Positions 7,835 through 15,194 of a DNA stretch of 20,025 nt are shown here, piece by piece (the stretch's first letter is position 1; each line of letters opens with the position of its first letter). The position numbers were made by a program, and so were the translations under genes. This DNA comes from Thiomicrorhabdus sp. (GTDB lineage: Bacteria; Pseudomonadota; Gammaproteobacteria; Thiomicrospirales; Thiomicrospiraceae). Location of the stretch: NCBI GenBank assembly GCA_015488565.1, contig WFNQ01000126.1:1-20025 (forward strand), written 5' to 3'. The notes beneath the pieces were generated by a model. It was given only the letters and a program-made list of their open reading frames with translations, did not search any database and was not told the origin of the DNA.

Positions 7835-8851
7835 ATGAAAGTTTATTACGATAAAGATTGTGATTTATCCATCATTAAAAGTAAAAAAGTTGCCATCATT
7901 GGTTTTGGTTCTCAAGGTCATGCACACGCTTGTAACTTACAAGATTCTGGTGTTGATGTTGTTGTTGGATTACGTGCAGGATCAAGCTCTATTGCAAAAG
8001 CGGAAGGGTATGGTTTAAAAACGGCCGACGTAAAAACGGCGGTTGCAGGCGCGGATGTGGTGATGATTTTAACGCCAGATGAATTTCAATCTGTTTTGTA
8101 CAAAGAAGAGATCGAGCCTAATATTAAGCAAGGTGCGGTATTGGCCTTTGCACACGGTTTTGCCATTATTTATAACCAAGTGGTTCCTCGTAAAGATTTA
8201 GATGTCATTATGATTGCACCAAAAGCACCAGGGCATACGGTTCGTTCGGAATTTGTTCGTGGCGGCGGAATTCCAGATTTAATTGCGGTTGAGCAAGATG
8301 CTTCTGGTAACGCAAAAGCGATTGCGCTGTCTTATGCGTCGGGTGTTGGTGGTGGTCGTACTGGTATTATCGAAACAACTTTCCGTGATGAGTGTGAAAC
8401 AGATTTGTTTGGTGAGCAAGCGGTACTGTGTGGTGGTGCGGTTGAGTTGGTTAAAGCGGGCTTTGATACGTTAGTTGAAGCAGGTTATGAGCCAGAGATG
8501 GCTTATTTTGAGTGTTTGCACGAGCTTAAGTTAATTGTTGACTTGATGTTTGAAGGTGGAATTGCCGACATGAATTACTCAATCTCGAACAATGCCGAGT
8601 ATGGTGAATATGTGACAGGGCCAAAAGTCATCAACGAAGAGTCTCGTCGTGCAATGCGTGAAGCGTTGGCGAATATTCAATCTGGTGAGTATGCTAAGCA
8701 GTTTATTTTGGAAGGGCAAAGTAACTATCCTTCTATGACAGCGGCACGTCGTAATAATGAAGAGCATGGTATTGAAGTAGTTGGTAAAAAACTACGTAAA
8801 ATGATGCCTTGGATTGCGTCGAATAAGATTGTTGATCAAGAAAAAAACTAA
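7835..8851 (+). CDS. ilvC: Ketol-acid reductoisomerase, class I
   Basis: This enzyme isomerises and reduces acetolactate or acetohydroxybutyrate to the dihydroxy acid, using NADPH and Mg2+, as the second step after acetolactate synthase. It has 338 residues, typical of the short class I form. The Rossmann motif GFGSQG is at 23-28 and is followed by a RAGSSS loop expected to select NADPH. AHGF and the APKAPGHTVR block follow, then a C-terminal knotted helical domain with the metal-binding acidic residues in the DLFGEQAVLCGG and ECLHELKLIVDL segments. AAGGAA about 10 nt upstream supports the ATG. It is last in the ilvBNC operon, 32 nt after ilvN and 50 nt before a strong terminator. Confidence 0.96.
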   Translation: MKVYYDKDCDLSIIKSKKVAIIGFGSQGHAHACNLQDSGVDVVVGLRAGSSSIAKAEGYGLKTADVKTAVAGADVVMILTPDEFQSVLYKEEIEPNIKQGAVLAFAHGFAIIYNQVVPRKDLDVIMIAPKAPGHTVRSEFVRGGGIPDLIAVEQDASGNAKAIALSYASGVGGGRTGIIETTFRDECETDLFGEQAVLCGGAVELVKAGFDTLVEAGYEPEMAYFECLHELKLIVDLMFEGGIADMNYSISNNAEYGEYVTGPKVINEESRRAMREALANIQSGEYAKQFILEGQSNYPSMTAARRNNEEHGIEVVGKKLRKMMPWIASNKIVDQEKN

Positions 8852-8901
8852 TTCGTTAGAGTATTTCTAGTGGGTATAATTACCTGCTGTTAACGACTTT
8901 T

Positions 8902-8927
8902 AAACCCACTTTTTAGTGGGTTTTTTT
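8902..8927 (+). terminator. Rho-independent terminator of ilvBNC
   Basis: AAACCCACT (8902-8910) pairs with AGTGGGTTT (8915-8923) around a TTTT loop, with a T run to 8927. A second AGTGGGT at 8869-8875 can pair with the same ACCCACT segment, giving a mutually exclusive alternative stem. Confidence 0.9.
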
Positions 8928-8954
8928 ATATCTATTCAAAAGATTGTCATTTTT

Positions 8955-8983
8955 TTGACATTTACTTTAAAGCTCTATATAAA
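8955..8983 (+). promoter_or_regulatory. Sigma-70-type promoter for flrA
   Basis: A perfect TTGACA (8955-8960) is separated by exactly 17 nt from TATAAA (8978-8983), predicting a start near 8990 and a leader of about 33 nt. It lies between the ilvC terminator and flrA, so the flagellar master regulator should be transcribed separately from ilvBNC by the housekeeping polymerase, as is usual for the top tier of this cascade. Confidence 0.75.
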
Positions 8984-9022
8984 GGTAGTTGAAATTGTAA
9001 ATAATGAATGGCGGCTGGCTAA

Positions 9023-10126
9023 ATGTCTCAAGTATCTCAAGATGTTTTTTCTTCTCTCGTGGGCGATGGTGTTGCGATGCAGCAGGTTAAAACCCTTATT
9101 AAGCAAGTTGCACAAACCGATGCAACGGTACTCATTTTAGGAGAATCTGGTACAGGTAAAGAACTGGTCGCACAGGCTTTGCATGACTTGTCTGAGCGTT
9201 CAGGTCGAGCCTTTGTGCCGATTAATTGTGGTGCAATCCCTGCTGAGCTGTTAGAAAGTGAACTTTTTGGCCATGAGAAAGGGGCATTTACGGGAGCGAT
9301 TACGGCACGAAAAGGCCGTTTTGAAATGGCTGAAAAAGGCAGTATTTTTTTGGATGAGATTGGTGATATGCCTCTGCCTATGCAGGTAAAGCTGCTCAGA
9401 GTACTGCAAGAGCGAACTTATGAGCGAGTAGGGGGGAATAAAAGTTTTCAGTGTGATATTCGTGTGATTGCGGCCACCCATAGAAGCTTGGAGGATAGTA
9501 TTGAAGCGGGTGAGTTTCGAGAAGATTTGTTTTATCGTTTAAATGTATTTCCGATTGAAATGCCCTCTTTGCGTGAACGCCCTGAGGATATTGAGGCGTT
9601 ATTGGCATTTTTGTTTAAGAAGGTACAAGATGCGGGGCGTAAAACGCCCGCTTTAACGGAGAAAGCGCTTATCGCTTTACAGCACTACGCTTGGCCGGGT
9701 AACGTAAGAGAGTTGGGTAATTTGGTTGAACGGTTGTCTATTTTATTTCCAGGTTTAACGGTTGATTACGATAATTTACCTAAGAAGTATCAAGTCCCTC
9801 TTCCTGATGATGCGCAGTTAATTAAGTCAATAAGCTGCTCTGAAGCATTAACGGCATTCGCTGAAGAGGATAGGGGGGGGGGATTACCTAAGGAGCAGGA
9901 AGAGGGTGAGGTTAAAGCCGTTACGGTTGAATCATCTACGCCAGCGATGACCCCCGCTGATTTGAAAGGTGGGATTGACTTAAAGTCCTATTTAGTTGAG
10001 ATGGAGGTGCAACTTATTCAGCAAGCGCTCGGGCAAACAGAGGGAAATGTCTCTCAAGCCGCCAAACTATTGCAAACCAATCGAACCACATTGGTGGAAA
10101 AAATTCGAAAATATGAACTGACTTAA
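9023..10126 (+). CDS. flrA: FlrA/FleQ-type sigma-54 activator lacking the N-terminal domain
   Basis: This is the top-tier flagellar activator, which drives sigma-54 promoters of class II genes. The 367 residues consist of an AAA+ domain (about 11-245) with Walker A GESGTGKE 40-47, the sigma-54 contact loop GAFTGA 87-92, Walker B FLDEIG 109-114 and an arginine-finger region around 166-186. A linker with GGG at 285-287 and a Fis-type helix-turn-helix (about 340-365) follow. FleQ proteins are usually near 490 residues; the N-terminal FleQ domain is missing here, and TAA at 9020-9022 directly precedes the ATG in frame, so no upstream extension exists. The ribosome-binding site is weak. The residues matching c-di-GMP-binding R144 and R185 of P. 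aeruginosa FleQ are S10 and Q51. A G10 tract encodes the linker glycines. Its place before flrBC-fliE supports the assignment. Confidence 0.88.
   Translation: MSQVSQDVFSSLVGDGVAMQQVKTLIKQVAQTDATVLILGESGTGKELVAQALHDLSERSGRAFVPINCGAIPAELLESELFGHEKGAFTGAITARKGRFEMAEKGSIFLDEIGDMPLPMQVKLLRVLQERTYERVGGNKSFQCDIRVIAATHRSLEDSIEAGEFREDLFYRLNVFPIEMPSLRERPEDIEALLAFLFKKVQDAGRKTPALTEKALIALQHYAWPGNVRELGNLVERLSILFPGLTVDYDNLPKKYQVPLPDDAQLIKSISCSEALTAFAEEDRGGGLPKEQEEGEVKAVTVESSTPAMTPADLKGGIDLKSYLVEMEVQLIQQALGQTEGNVSQAAKLLQTNRTTLVEKIRKYELT
9873..9882 (+). repeat. G10 homopolymer inside flrA (candidate phase-variation tract)
   Basis: Ten G encode the end of an Arg and GlyGlyGly at residues 284-287, in the flexible linker between AAA+ and HTH. 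With one G lost, the shifted frame stops at TGA 9948-9950; with one gained, it stops at TAA 9889-9891. Both products keep the ATPase domain but lack the HTH (coded by about 10040-10120). Confidence 0.75.
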
Positions 10127-10139
10127 TTGGAATGGTCCT

Positions 10140-11288
10140 GTGTTAAATGAAGTTGAACAAAGTCGATTAAAAGAGCTGGAACAGGCATTTGAGCTGTTTA
10201 ACGAAACCTCTATGCAGTTGACGAATGCATATGATGGTTTGCAAGAGCAGGTGGTGCATCTTCAGAGTCAGTTGGCGAAAAGTGTTCAAGAAAAGCGTCA
10301 AGTTGCCGATCGACTCAGTCGTTTATTAAATTTATTGCCAGCGGGTGTGATTGTTTTAAATGAGCAGGGTCAGGTCTCTGAAATGAACCCAAGTGCCGAA
10401 GCGATTTTAGGTAAGGATGCCTTGGGAAGAGATTGGGATATTGTTGTCATGAATGTATTTTTGATTGCCAATGATGCGGGAGAGTTAATTACGCATGATG
10501 AGGTGGTCTACCAGTTGTCAGAAGCGTGTTTAGACGAAGGTGTGGGTAAAATTTTATTGATTCAAGATGTGACTTCTGCCAGAGAGTTGCAAGCGCATGT
10601 AAGTCGGCATCAACGTTTGCACTCAATGGGTGAGATGGCAGCCTCCTTGGCACACCAAATTAGAACCCCACTCTCTTCGGCTTTGCTGTATGTTTCTCAA
10701 TTAAACTCGGACAACATAACAGAAGATAAGCGAGAGAAGTTTGTTGGCAAAGCACGGCATAGCTTGAATCACCTTGAGGGGTTGGTAAAAGATATGTTGC
10801 AATACGCGCGCGGTGGTAAAGGTTCTGAACAGTATATTGAGTTGCAAGAGCTGATGATGCAACTTGAGAGCAATGTGGAGACGCAAGTCGCCTGTTCTGA
10901 GAGTGAGGTCTCTTTTGAGCCGATGACTGAAAAATTGGTTGTTATGGGCGATAAGGATGCTCTATTAACAGCGATGCAAAACTTGATTGGTAATGCGATT
11001 GAAGTGGTGGGTGAGCAGGCTCAAATTCACGTATTGGTCAATCGGCTTTCAGAAAAGCAAGTTGATTTGGTTGTGGTGGATAATGGCCCTGGGATAGAGA
11101 AGGATTTGCTTGAAAAAATATTTGAACCTTTTTATACCAGCCGTGCAAAAGGAACGGGCTTGGGGTTGGCCGTGGTTCGAGCCATTGCCGAAGCGCATGG
11201 TGGAACGGCTTGGGTGAAGTCCATTACAGGGCATGGTTCTCGATTTGGGATTCGATTGCCATTAATTGCGGTTAGGGAGGTGGAATGA
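10140..11288 (+). CDS. flrB: FlrB/FleS-type sensor histidine kinase
   Basis: This cytoplasmic kinase is expected to phosphorylate FlrC in response to flagellar assembly state. The 382 residues comprise an N-terminal coiled-coil (about 1-60), a PAS domain (about 62-145, GVIVLNEQGQVSEMN), a dimerisation/phosphoacceptor helix with AHQIRTP and H172, and an ATPase domain: N-box N285, G1 motif DNGPGI 314-319, FEPFYTS, and G2 motif GTGLGL 338-343. No membrane segment is seen, as in FleS/FlrB. The start is GTG at 10140, 13 nt after flrA; no in-frame ATG precedes the domain. The last 4 bp overlap flrC, so translation is probably coupled. Confidence 0.9.
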   Translation: MLNEVEQSRLKELEQAFELFNETSMQLTNAYDGLQEQVVHLQSQLAKSVQEKRQVADRLSRLLNLLPAGVIVLNEQGQVSEMNPSAEAILGKDALGRDWDIVVMNVFLIANDAGELITHDEVVYQLSEACLDEGVGKILLIQDVTSARELQAHVSRHQRLHSMGEMAASLAHQIRTPLSSALLYVSQLNSDNITEDKREKFVGKARHSLNHLEGLVKDMLQYARGGKGSEQYIELQELMMQLESNVETQVACSESEVSFEPMTEKLVVMGDKDALLTAMQNLIGNAIEVVGEQAQIHVLVNRLSEKQVDLVVVDNGPGIEKDLLEKIFEPFYTSRAKGTGLGLAVVRAIAEAHGGTAWVKSITGHGSRFGIRLPLIAVREVE

Positions 11289-12682
11289 GTATTGCAAAAA
11301 TTTTAGTGGTTGAGGACGATTCGGAACTGCAAGAAGCCTTGGTGGATACCCTCACTTTAAATGAGTTTGAAGTGGTTGCGGTGAGCAGTGCTGAAGAAGC
11401 ATTGACTGCACTGGATGATGACATCGGAATGGTGTTTAGTGATATTCGTATGGATGGCATGGATGGTTATACTTTAATGACTCGTATTCGAGCCATTAAG
11501 CCTTACTTACCTGTGGTATTGATGACGGCTTACGGAACGATTGAGCAAGCGGTGGACGCGATGAAGGCGGGCAGTGTCGATTACATTGTTAAGCCTTTTG
11601 AAGCGAGTGTATTGGTGGATAAGGCAAAGATCTATTTTAATCGTGACGCCTCTCGTGATGATGATTTTGTGGTCGCAGATCCGGCTTTGCAACAGCTAAA
11701 AACGATGGCGAAAAAGGTGGCTAAAAGTGAGACCAGTATTTTAATTAGTGGTGAGAGTGGTACGGGTAAAGAGGTACTTGCTCGATATATTCATAGTCAA
11801 TCAACGCGTGCAACACAGCCTTTTGTGGCCATTAATTGTGCCGCGATTCCAGAAGGTATGTTAGAAGCCATTTTGTTTGGACATGAAAAAGGTGCGTTTA
11901 CGGGGGCGGCTAAGGCGATGCCAGGTAAGTTTGAGCAAGCACAGCATGGGACGATTTTTTTAGATGAAATTGGCGAGATGAAAACAGATTTGCAAGCAAA
12001 GTTGCTTCGTGTGTTGCAAGAAAAAGAGGTGGAACGTATTGGCGGAACAAAGACCATTCAATTGGATGTAAGGGTACTGAGTGCATCTAATGTGGACATG
12101 AAGATGGCAATTCAAAAAGGGAATTTTCGTGAAGATCTATTTTATCGGCTTAATGTCTTTCCAATGCATTTACCCCCTTTAAGAGAGCGGCCAAGAGATA
12201 TTGCGGCCATTGCAGAACGGTTGTTGCATCGTCATTGTGGTACGACAAGAGTTGAGCCAATGGTATCTGCACCGGCAATGAAGCGTTTAATTGAGTACCC
12301 ATGGCCAGGTAACATTCGTGAGTTAGACAATGTGATTCAGCGTGCTTTGGTGATGATGTCGGGTGACAGCATACGAGAGCATGATATTTTATTGGACCAT
12401 GAATGCTTATCAGCATTAGGGGGGGGGGAAAAAATAGAACCACCTGTTGCAGAAAAAACCATGTTAGCATCTGAAGAACAGGTTGATCTTGTTCAAAACA
12501 GTGATTTTAAGCCCATTGAATACCCGTTAGATTTGAAGGCAAGAGAGACGCAGTTAATTTTAGAAACCCTTAGATTAAATGGTGGGCACCGACAAAAGAC
12601 GGCTGAAACCTTAAATATTAGCCCCAGAACATTACGTTACAAGTTGGCTAAGTTAAAAGAGCAAGGGGTCGATGTTCCGTAA
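11285..12682 (+). CDS. flrC: FlrC/FleR-type sigma-54 response regulator
   Basis: This phosphorylated enhancer-binding protein activates sigma-54 promoters of basal body-hook genes. The 465 residues hold a receiver domain (about 4-115) with acidic pair E10/D11/D12, phospho-acceptor D53, T81 and K103; an AAA+ domain (about 130-365) with Walker A GESGTGKE 156-163, GAFTGA 203-208 and Walker B FLDEIG 225-230; a linker; and a Fis-type HTH (about 425-458). AGGGAGG at 11274-11280 is a strong ribosome-binding site, and ATGA overlaps the flrB stop. A G10 tract codes for GGG at 379-381 in the linker. A matching sigma-54 promoter lies 24 nt downstream before fliE, a likely direct target. Confidence 0.92.
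   Translation: MSIAKILVVEDDSELQEALVDTLTLNEFEVVAVSSAEEALTALDDDIGMVFSDIRMDGMDGYTLMTRIRAIKPYLPVVLMTAYGTIEQAVDAMKAGSVDYIVKPFEASVLVDKAKIYFNRDASRDDDFVVADPALQQLKTMAKKVAKSETSILISGESGTGKEVLARYIHSQSTRATQPFVAINCAAIPEGMLEAILFGHEKGAFTGAAKAMPGKFEQAQHGTIFLDEIGEMKTDLQAKLLRVLQEKEVERIGGTKTIQLDVRVLSASNVDMKMAIQKGNFREDLFYRLNVFPMHLPPLRERPRDIAAIAERLLHRHCGTTRVEPMVSAPAMKRLIEYPWPGNIRELDNVIQRALVMMSGDSIREHDILLDHECLSALGGGEKIEPPVAEKTMLASEEQVDLVQNSDFKPIEYPLDLKARETQLILETLRLNGGHRQKTAETLNISPRTLRYKLAKLKEQGVDVP
12419..12428 (+). repeat. G10 homopolymer inside flrC (candidate phase-variation tract)
   Basis: Ten G followed by six A (12429-12434) encode GlyGlyGlyGluLys in the AAA+/HTH linker. Loss of one G brings TAG 12435-12437 into frame at once; gain of one G brings in TGA 12472-12474. 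Both remove the HTH (residues about 425-458). The position in the protein is equivalent to that of the G10 in flrA. Confidence 0.75.
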
Positions 12683-12705
12683 CCTCTAGGAGTCTGATCG
12701 ATGTT

Positions 12706-12721
12706 TGGCATATCAATTGCT
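12706..12721 (+). promoter_or_regulatory. Sigma-54 (-24/-12) promoter for the fliE operon
   Basis: TGGCATATCAATTGCT matches the consensus TGGCAC-N5-TTGCW closely, with GG (12707-12708) and GC (12719-12720) separated by exactly 10 nt. The predicted start is near 12732, about 78 nt before fliE. It follows two sigma-54 activator genes, which makes FlrC-dependent expression likely. Confidence 0.85.
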
Positions 12722-12809
12722 GTTTTTGATGGGTGAACTGTGTGATAATGATAAGAACTAATTTTATGAAAAGAGTGCAAAGCCCTTTGTTTTGGAGGTT
12801 TAGGTAGCC

Positions 12810-13148
12810 ATGAGTCAGATTGATACTCAAAGTTTAATGTTGCAAATGCGATCCTTGGCGGCTCAGGCACAGGCAAAGCCTGTCGAAGAGTTGACAGAAT
12901 CCAGCCAAACTGGGCAAAAGAAAGTGGATGGTTTTGCCGATTTAATGGCGAAATCCATGGAAGGGGTGAATACTGAGATGCATAAATCAGGCAGTATGAA
13001 AAAAGCCTTTGAAAAAGGCGATCCTGATATGGAGCTTTCTGAAGTGATGCTACAAGCACAAAAAGCCAGTTTATCCTTTCAAGCCATGACGCAAATTCGT
13101 AATAAGCTGGTAGAGGCTTATAAAACAGTTATTAATATGCCAATGTAG
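12810..13148 (+). CDS. fliE: Flagellar hook-basal body protein FliE
   Basis: FliE is a small export-dependent protein that joins the MS-ring (FliF) to the proximal rod. The 112-residue product has the family's C-terminal pattern: a GDPDMELSEVMLQAQKASLSF segment followed by QIRNKLVEAYKTVINMPM at the end. The N-terminal half is low in complexity and polar, as expected for the disordered part. GGAGG at 12794-12798 precedes the ATG at an 11-nt spacing. It is the first gene after the sigma-54 promoter and is separated from fliF by 351 bp that hold an inverted-repeat element, which is unusual because fliE and fliF are normally close. Confidence 0.93.
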   Translation: MSQIDTQSLMLQMRSLAAQAQAKPVEELTESSQTGQKKVDGFADLMAKSMEGVNTEMHKSGSMKKAFEKGDPDMELSEVMLQAQKASLSFQAMTQIRNKLVEAYKTVINMPM

Positions 13149-13185
13149 TTTGAGGTTTAGGAGGCTTATTTTATCGGCTTCTTAA

Positions 13186-13446
13186 GGAAGCCCTAAATAA
13201 GTCCCTTAATTTCTGGCAACGCCATTTTATTCGCATCAAGGCAAATGACTGAAGTCATGTCGAGACCTTGCAAAGGCATTTAATGCTGAGGCTAATAAAA
13301 TGGCTAAGCCCCGTAGGGTGAGCCTTCAAGCCTTCCTCTTCGTTGTTATGCTTCTTGTGAATGGAATAACCATTCCCTGCGAAACATGCCTAGAATAGGA
13401 AGGCTTGAAGACTCACAGAATTTTAAGGGGCTTATTCAGAGTTTCC
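13186..13446. mobile_element. MITE-like non-coding element between fliE and fliF
   Basis: This 261-bp element is flanked by TTAA (13182-13185 and 13447-13450). Its ends are imperfect inverted repeats: the left end from GGAAGCCC (13186) through the CCCTTAA block near 13207 matches the complement of 13421-13446. Two inner stems are nested: 13221-13231 with 13294-13304 (GCCATTTTATT and AATAAAATGGC) and 13318-13337 with 13397-13416 (20 bp, one mismatch), the latter enclosing a small GAATGG/CCATTC hairpin. No long open frame is present. TTAA fits the YTAR target type of the IS5 superfamily (inference). The remainder of the 351-bp gap holds an orphan AGGAGG at 13159-13164 and the fliF leader. Confidence 0.72.
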
Positions 13447-13499
13447 TTAAATAACATGCTTTTTATTACGCCCTTACTGAGAATGGTAGAAGACGAATC

Positions 13500-15194
13500 A
13501 TGGCCGAACAGCAAGCCTCAATGAATAATATCCCAGAGCCTCAGGTACCTGAAACACCTGGGTCTACTTTGTTAAATAATCTCATGGCGCTGTCTGTTGC
13601 CAAACAAATTAGTTTAGTTATCGCTCTGGCTGCAACGATTGCGCTTATTGTTGGGCTATTATTTTGGTCTCAAAGCAAGCCTTACTCACTGCTATTCGGC
13701 AGTATGGATCCTAAAGATTTAAGTGAAATTGTTCAAACACTAGAACAGCAAGCCGTGGATTATCAAATTGACCATGCCAGTGGTGGCATTCTTGTACCAA
13801 CTGAACTTGTCCCTTCGTTGCGTTTAAAAATGGCCGCAGCCGGTTACCCTAAAGAGGTGGCAACGGGTTATCAACTGTTGGATGTTGAACAGGGTTTTGG
13901 TATTTCTCAGTTTAAAGAAACCACACAGTATCACCGTGCGTTAGAAGGTGAATTAGCCAAGTCAGTTGCTTCGTTGAATGCGGTAAAGTCTGCCCGTGTG
14001 ATGCTCGGTTTACCAAAACGCTCTGTTTTTGTTCGTAAACGTCAAAAACCCTCCGCTTCGGTCGTGGTTAAGCTTTACCCCGGTCGTTCACTCAATGAAG
14101 AGCAGGTCAACGCCATTGTTCATATGGTTTCATCCAGTGTCCCTAATATGGATGCTAAGTCGGTTACGGTCGTGAATCAACAAGGAAGTTTGCTGACCAG
14201 TAATGCGGTTAATACGGGTATGAACATGAGTATGAAGCAGCTGGACTATACGCGTTCGGTTGAAGAAACCTTATCACATCGTATTATTCGTTTGCTCTCT
14301 CCCATTGTAGGTGGAGAGCATAAAGTTAGGGCTCAGGTAACAGCAGAACTGGACTTTACGCAGCAAGAGCAAACACGAGAAAGCTATGAACCTGATCCTG
14401 AAGCCATTCGTTCGGAGCAGTTTCAAAAAGAGATTAATCGAAATGAGGGGCCGACTGGTATTCCTGGTGCACTCACGAATCAACCGCCACGTGCTGGATT
14501 AGCACCAGAAGAGGGCTATACCGGTGCAGGTAAGGATCCTAACTTAAAAAGTTCCAGTGAGAAGAAAACGGTTAATTATGAAATAGATAAAACCATCAGT
14601 CATATTAAAAGTTCAGTGGGCAATATACACCGCCTTTCGGTTGCGGTTGTTTTGGATGATAAAGTTCATTTAGATGAAGAGGGCGTTTTGGTTCGGACGC
14701 CTCTCACCGATGAAGAGTTATTGCGCTTTAGGCGGTTAGTCAGTGATACCGTGGCATTGGATGAGACGCGAGGCGATACATTAAGTATTGTAAATGCTTC
14801 GTTTGTGGTCGCACAGGAAGAGGCTTTTGAATCGGCTCCTATTTGGCAGGAGAGCTGGTTCTTAGATTTGGTTAAGCAGGTGTTGGCAGGAATTGCGGTA
14901 CTTATTATTATCTTTGGTGTGATTCGTCCGATGCTAAGAGACTTGTCTAAGAAAGAAGAGACATATTTAGAGTATCCAGAAGAAGCGTTGGATGATGAGG
15001 ATGGCTTAGAAAATGCAGATGAAATTGCCAAAGCACTAGAGGATATGAATAAAGAGGTTGAGCAAACGGCAAATGAGACGGGTGCGGAATCGGAAGAGGA
15101 GCAGTTGTTGCTTGAAAGAGTGCGTACGTTAGCGGCTGAAAATCCTAAAATAGTCGCGCATGTTATTAAACATTGGCTTGCAGGGGGAGAGTAA
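13500..15194 (+). CDS. fliF: Flagellar MS-ring protein FliF
   Basis: FliF forms the MS-ring in the inner membrane, the platform for rotor, rod and export gate. The 564 residues include a first transmembrane helix (about 37-57), a periplasmic YscJ/FliF secretory domain with the PYSLLFGSMDPKDLSEIVQTLE block, a long periplasmic middle region with a proline/glycine-rich insert (about 315-355), a second transmembrane helix (about 460-482) and a cytoplasmic tail. The C-terminal ERVRTLAAENPKIVAHVIKHWL segment is the FliG-binding motif. Upstream pairing is poor (AGAAG), with the MITE-like element ending 53 bp before the start. The stop overlaps the fliG start by one base (TAATG). Confidence 0.95.
   Translation: MAEQQASMNNIPEPQVPETPGSTLLNNLMALSVAKQISLVIALAATIALIVGLLFWSQSKPYSLLFGSMDPKDLSEIVQTLEQQAVDYQIDHASGGILVPTELVPSLRLKMAAAGYPKEVATGYQLLDVEQGFGISQFKETTQYHRALEGELAKSVASLNAVKSARVMLGLPKRSVFVRKRQKPSASVVVKLYPGRSLNEEQVNAIVHMVSSSVPNMDAKSVTVVNQQGSLLTSNAVNTGMNMSMKQLDYTRSVEETLSHRIIRLLSPIVGGEHKVRAQVTAELDFTQQEQTRESYEPDPEAIRSEQFQKEINRNEGPTGIPGALTNQPPRAGLAPEEGYTGAGKDPNLKSSSEKKTVNYEIDKTISHIKSSVGNIHRLSVAVVLDDKVHLDEEGVLVRTPLTDEELLRFRRLVSDTVALDETRGDTLSIVNASFVVAQEEAFESAPIWQESWFLDLVKQVLAGIAVLIIIFGVIRPMLRDLSKKEETYLEYPEEALDDEDGLENADEIAKALEDMNKEVEQTANETGAESEEEQLLLERVRTLAAENPKIVAHVIKHWLAGGE

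Noticed and set aside
8852..8880. TATAAT at 8875-8880 as a promoter for a small RNA
   Set aside because: The -35 region (TTCGTT) is poor, and transcription would run straight into the ilvBNC terminator within about 40 nt.
12766..12807. 13-codon frame (MKRVQSPLFWRFR) before fliE
   Set aside because: It has no ribosome-binding site and no conservation evidence, and it lies in the fliE leader.
13186..13446. Remnant transposase gene in the fliE-fliF gap
   Set aside because: No frame of useful length or transposase motif is visible; the sequence is dominated by nested inverted repeats.
15173..15193. Seven-codon upstream extension of fliG
   Set aside because: It lies within the fliF tail motif, and the ATG at 15194 has a good ribosome-binding site.
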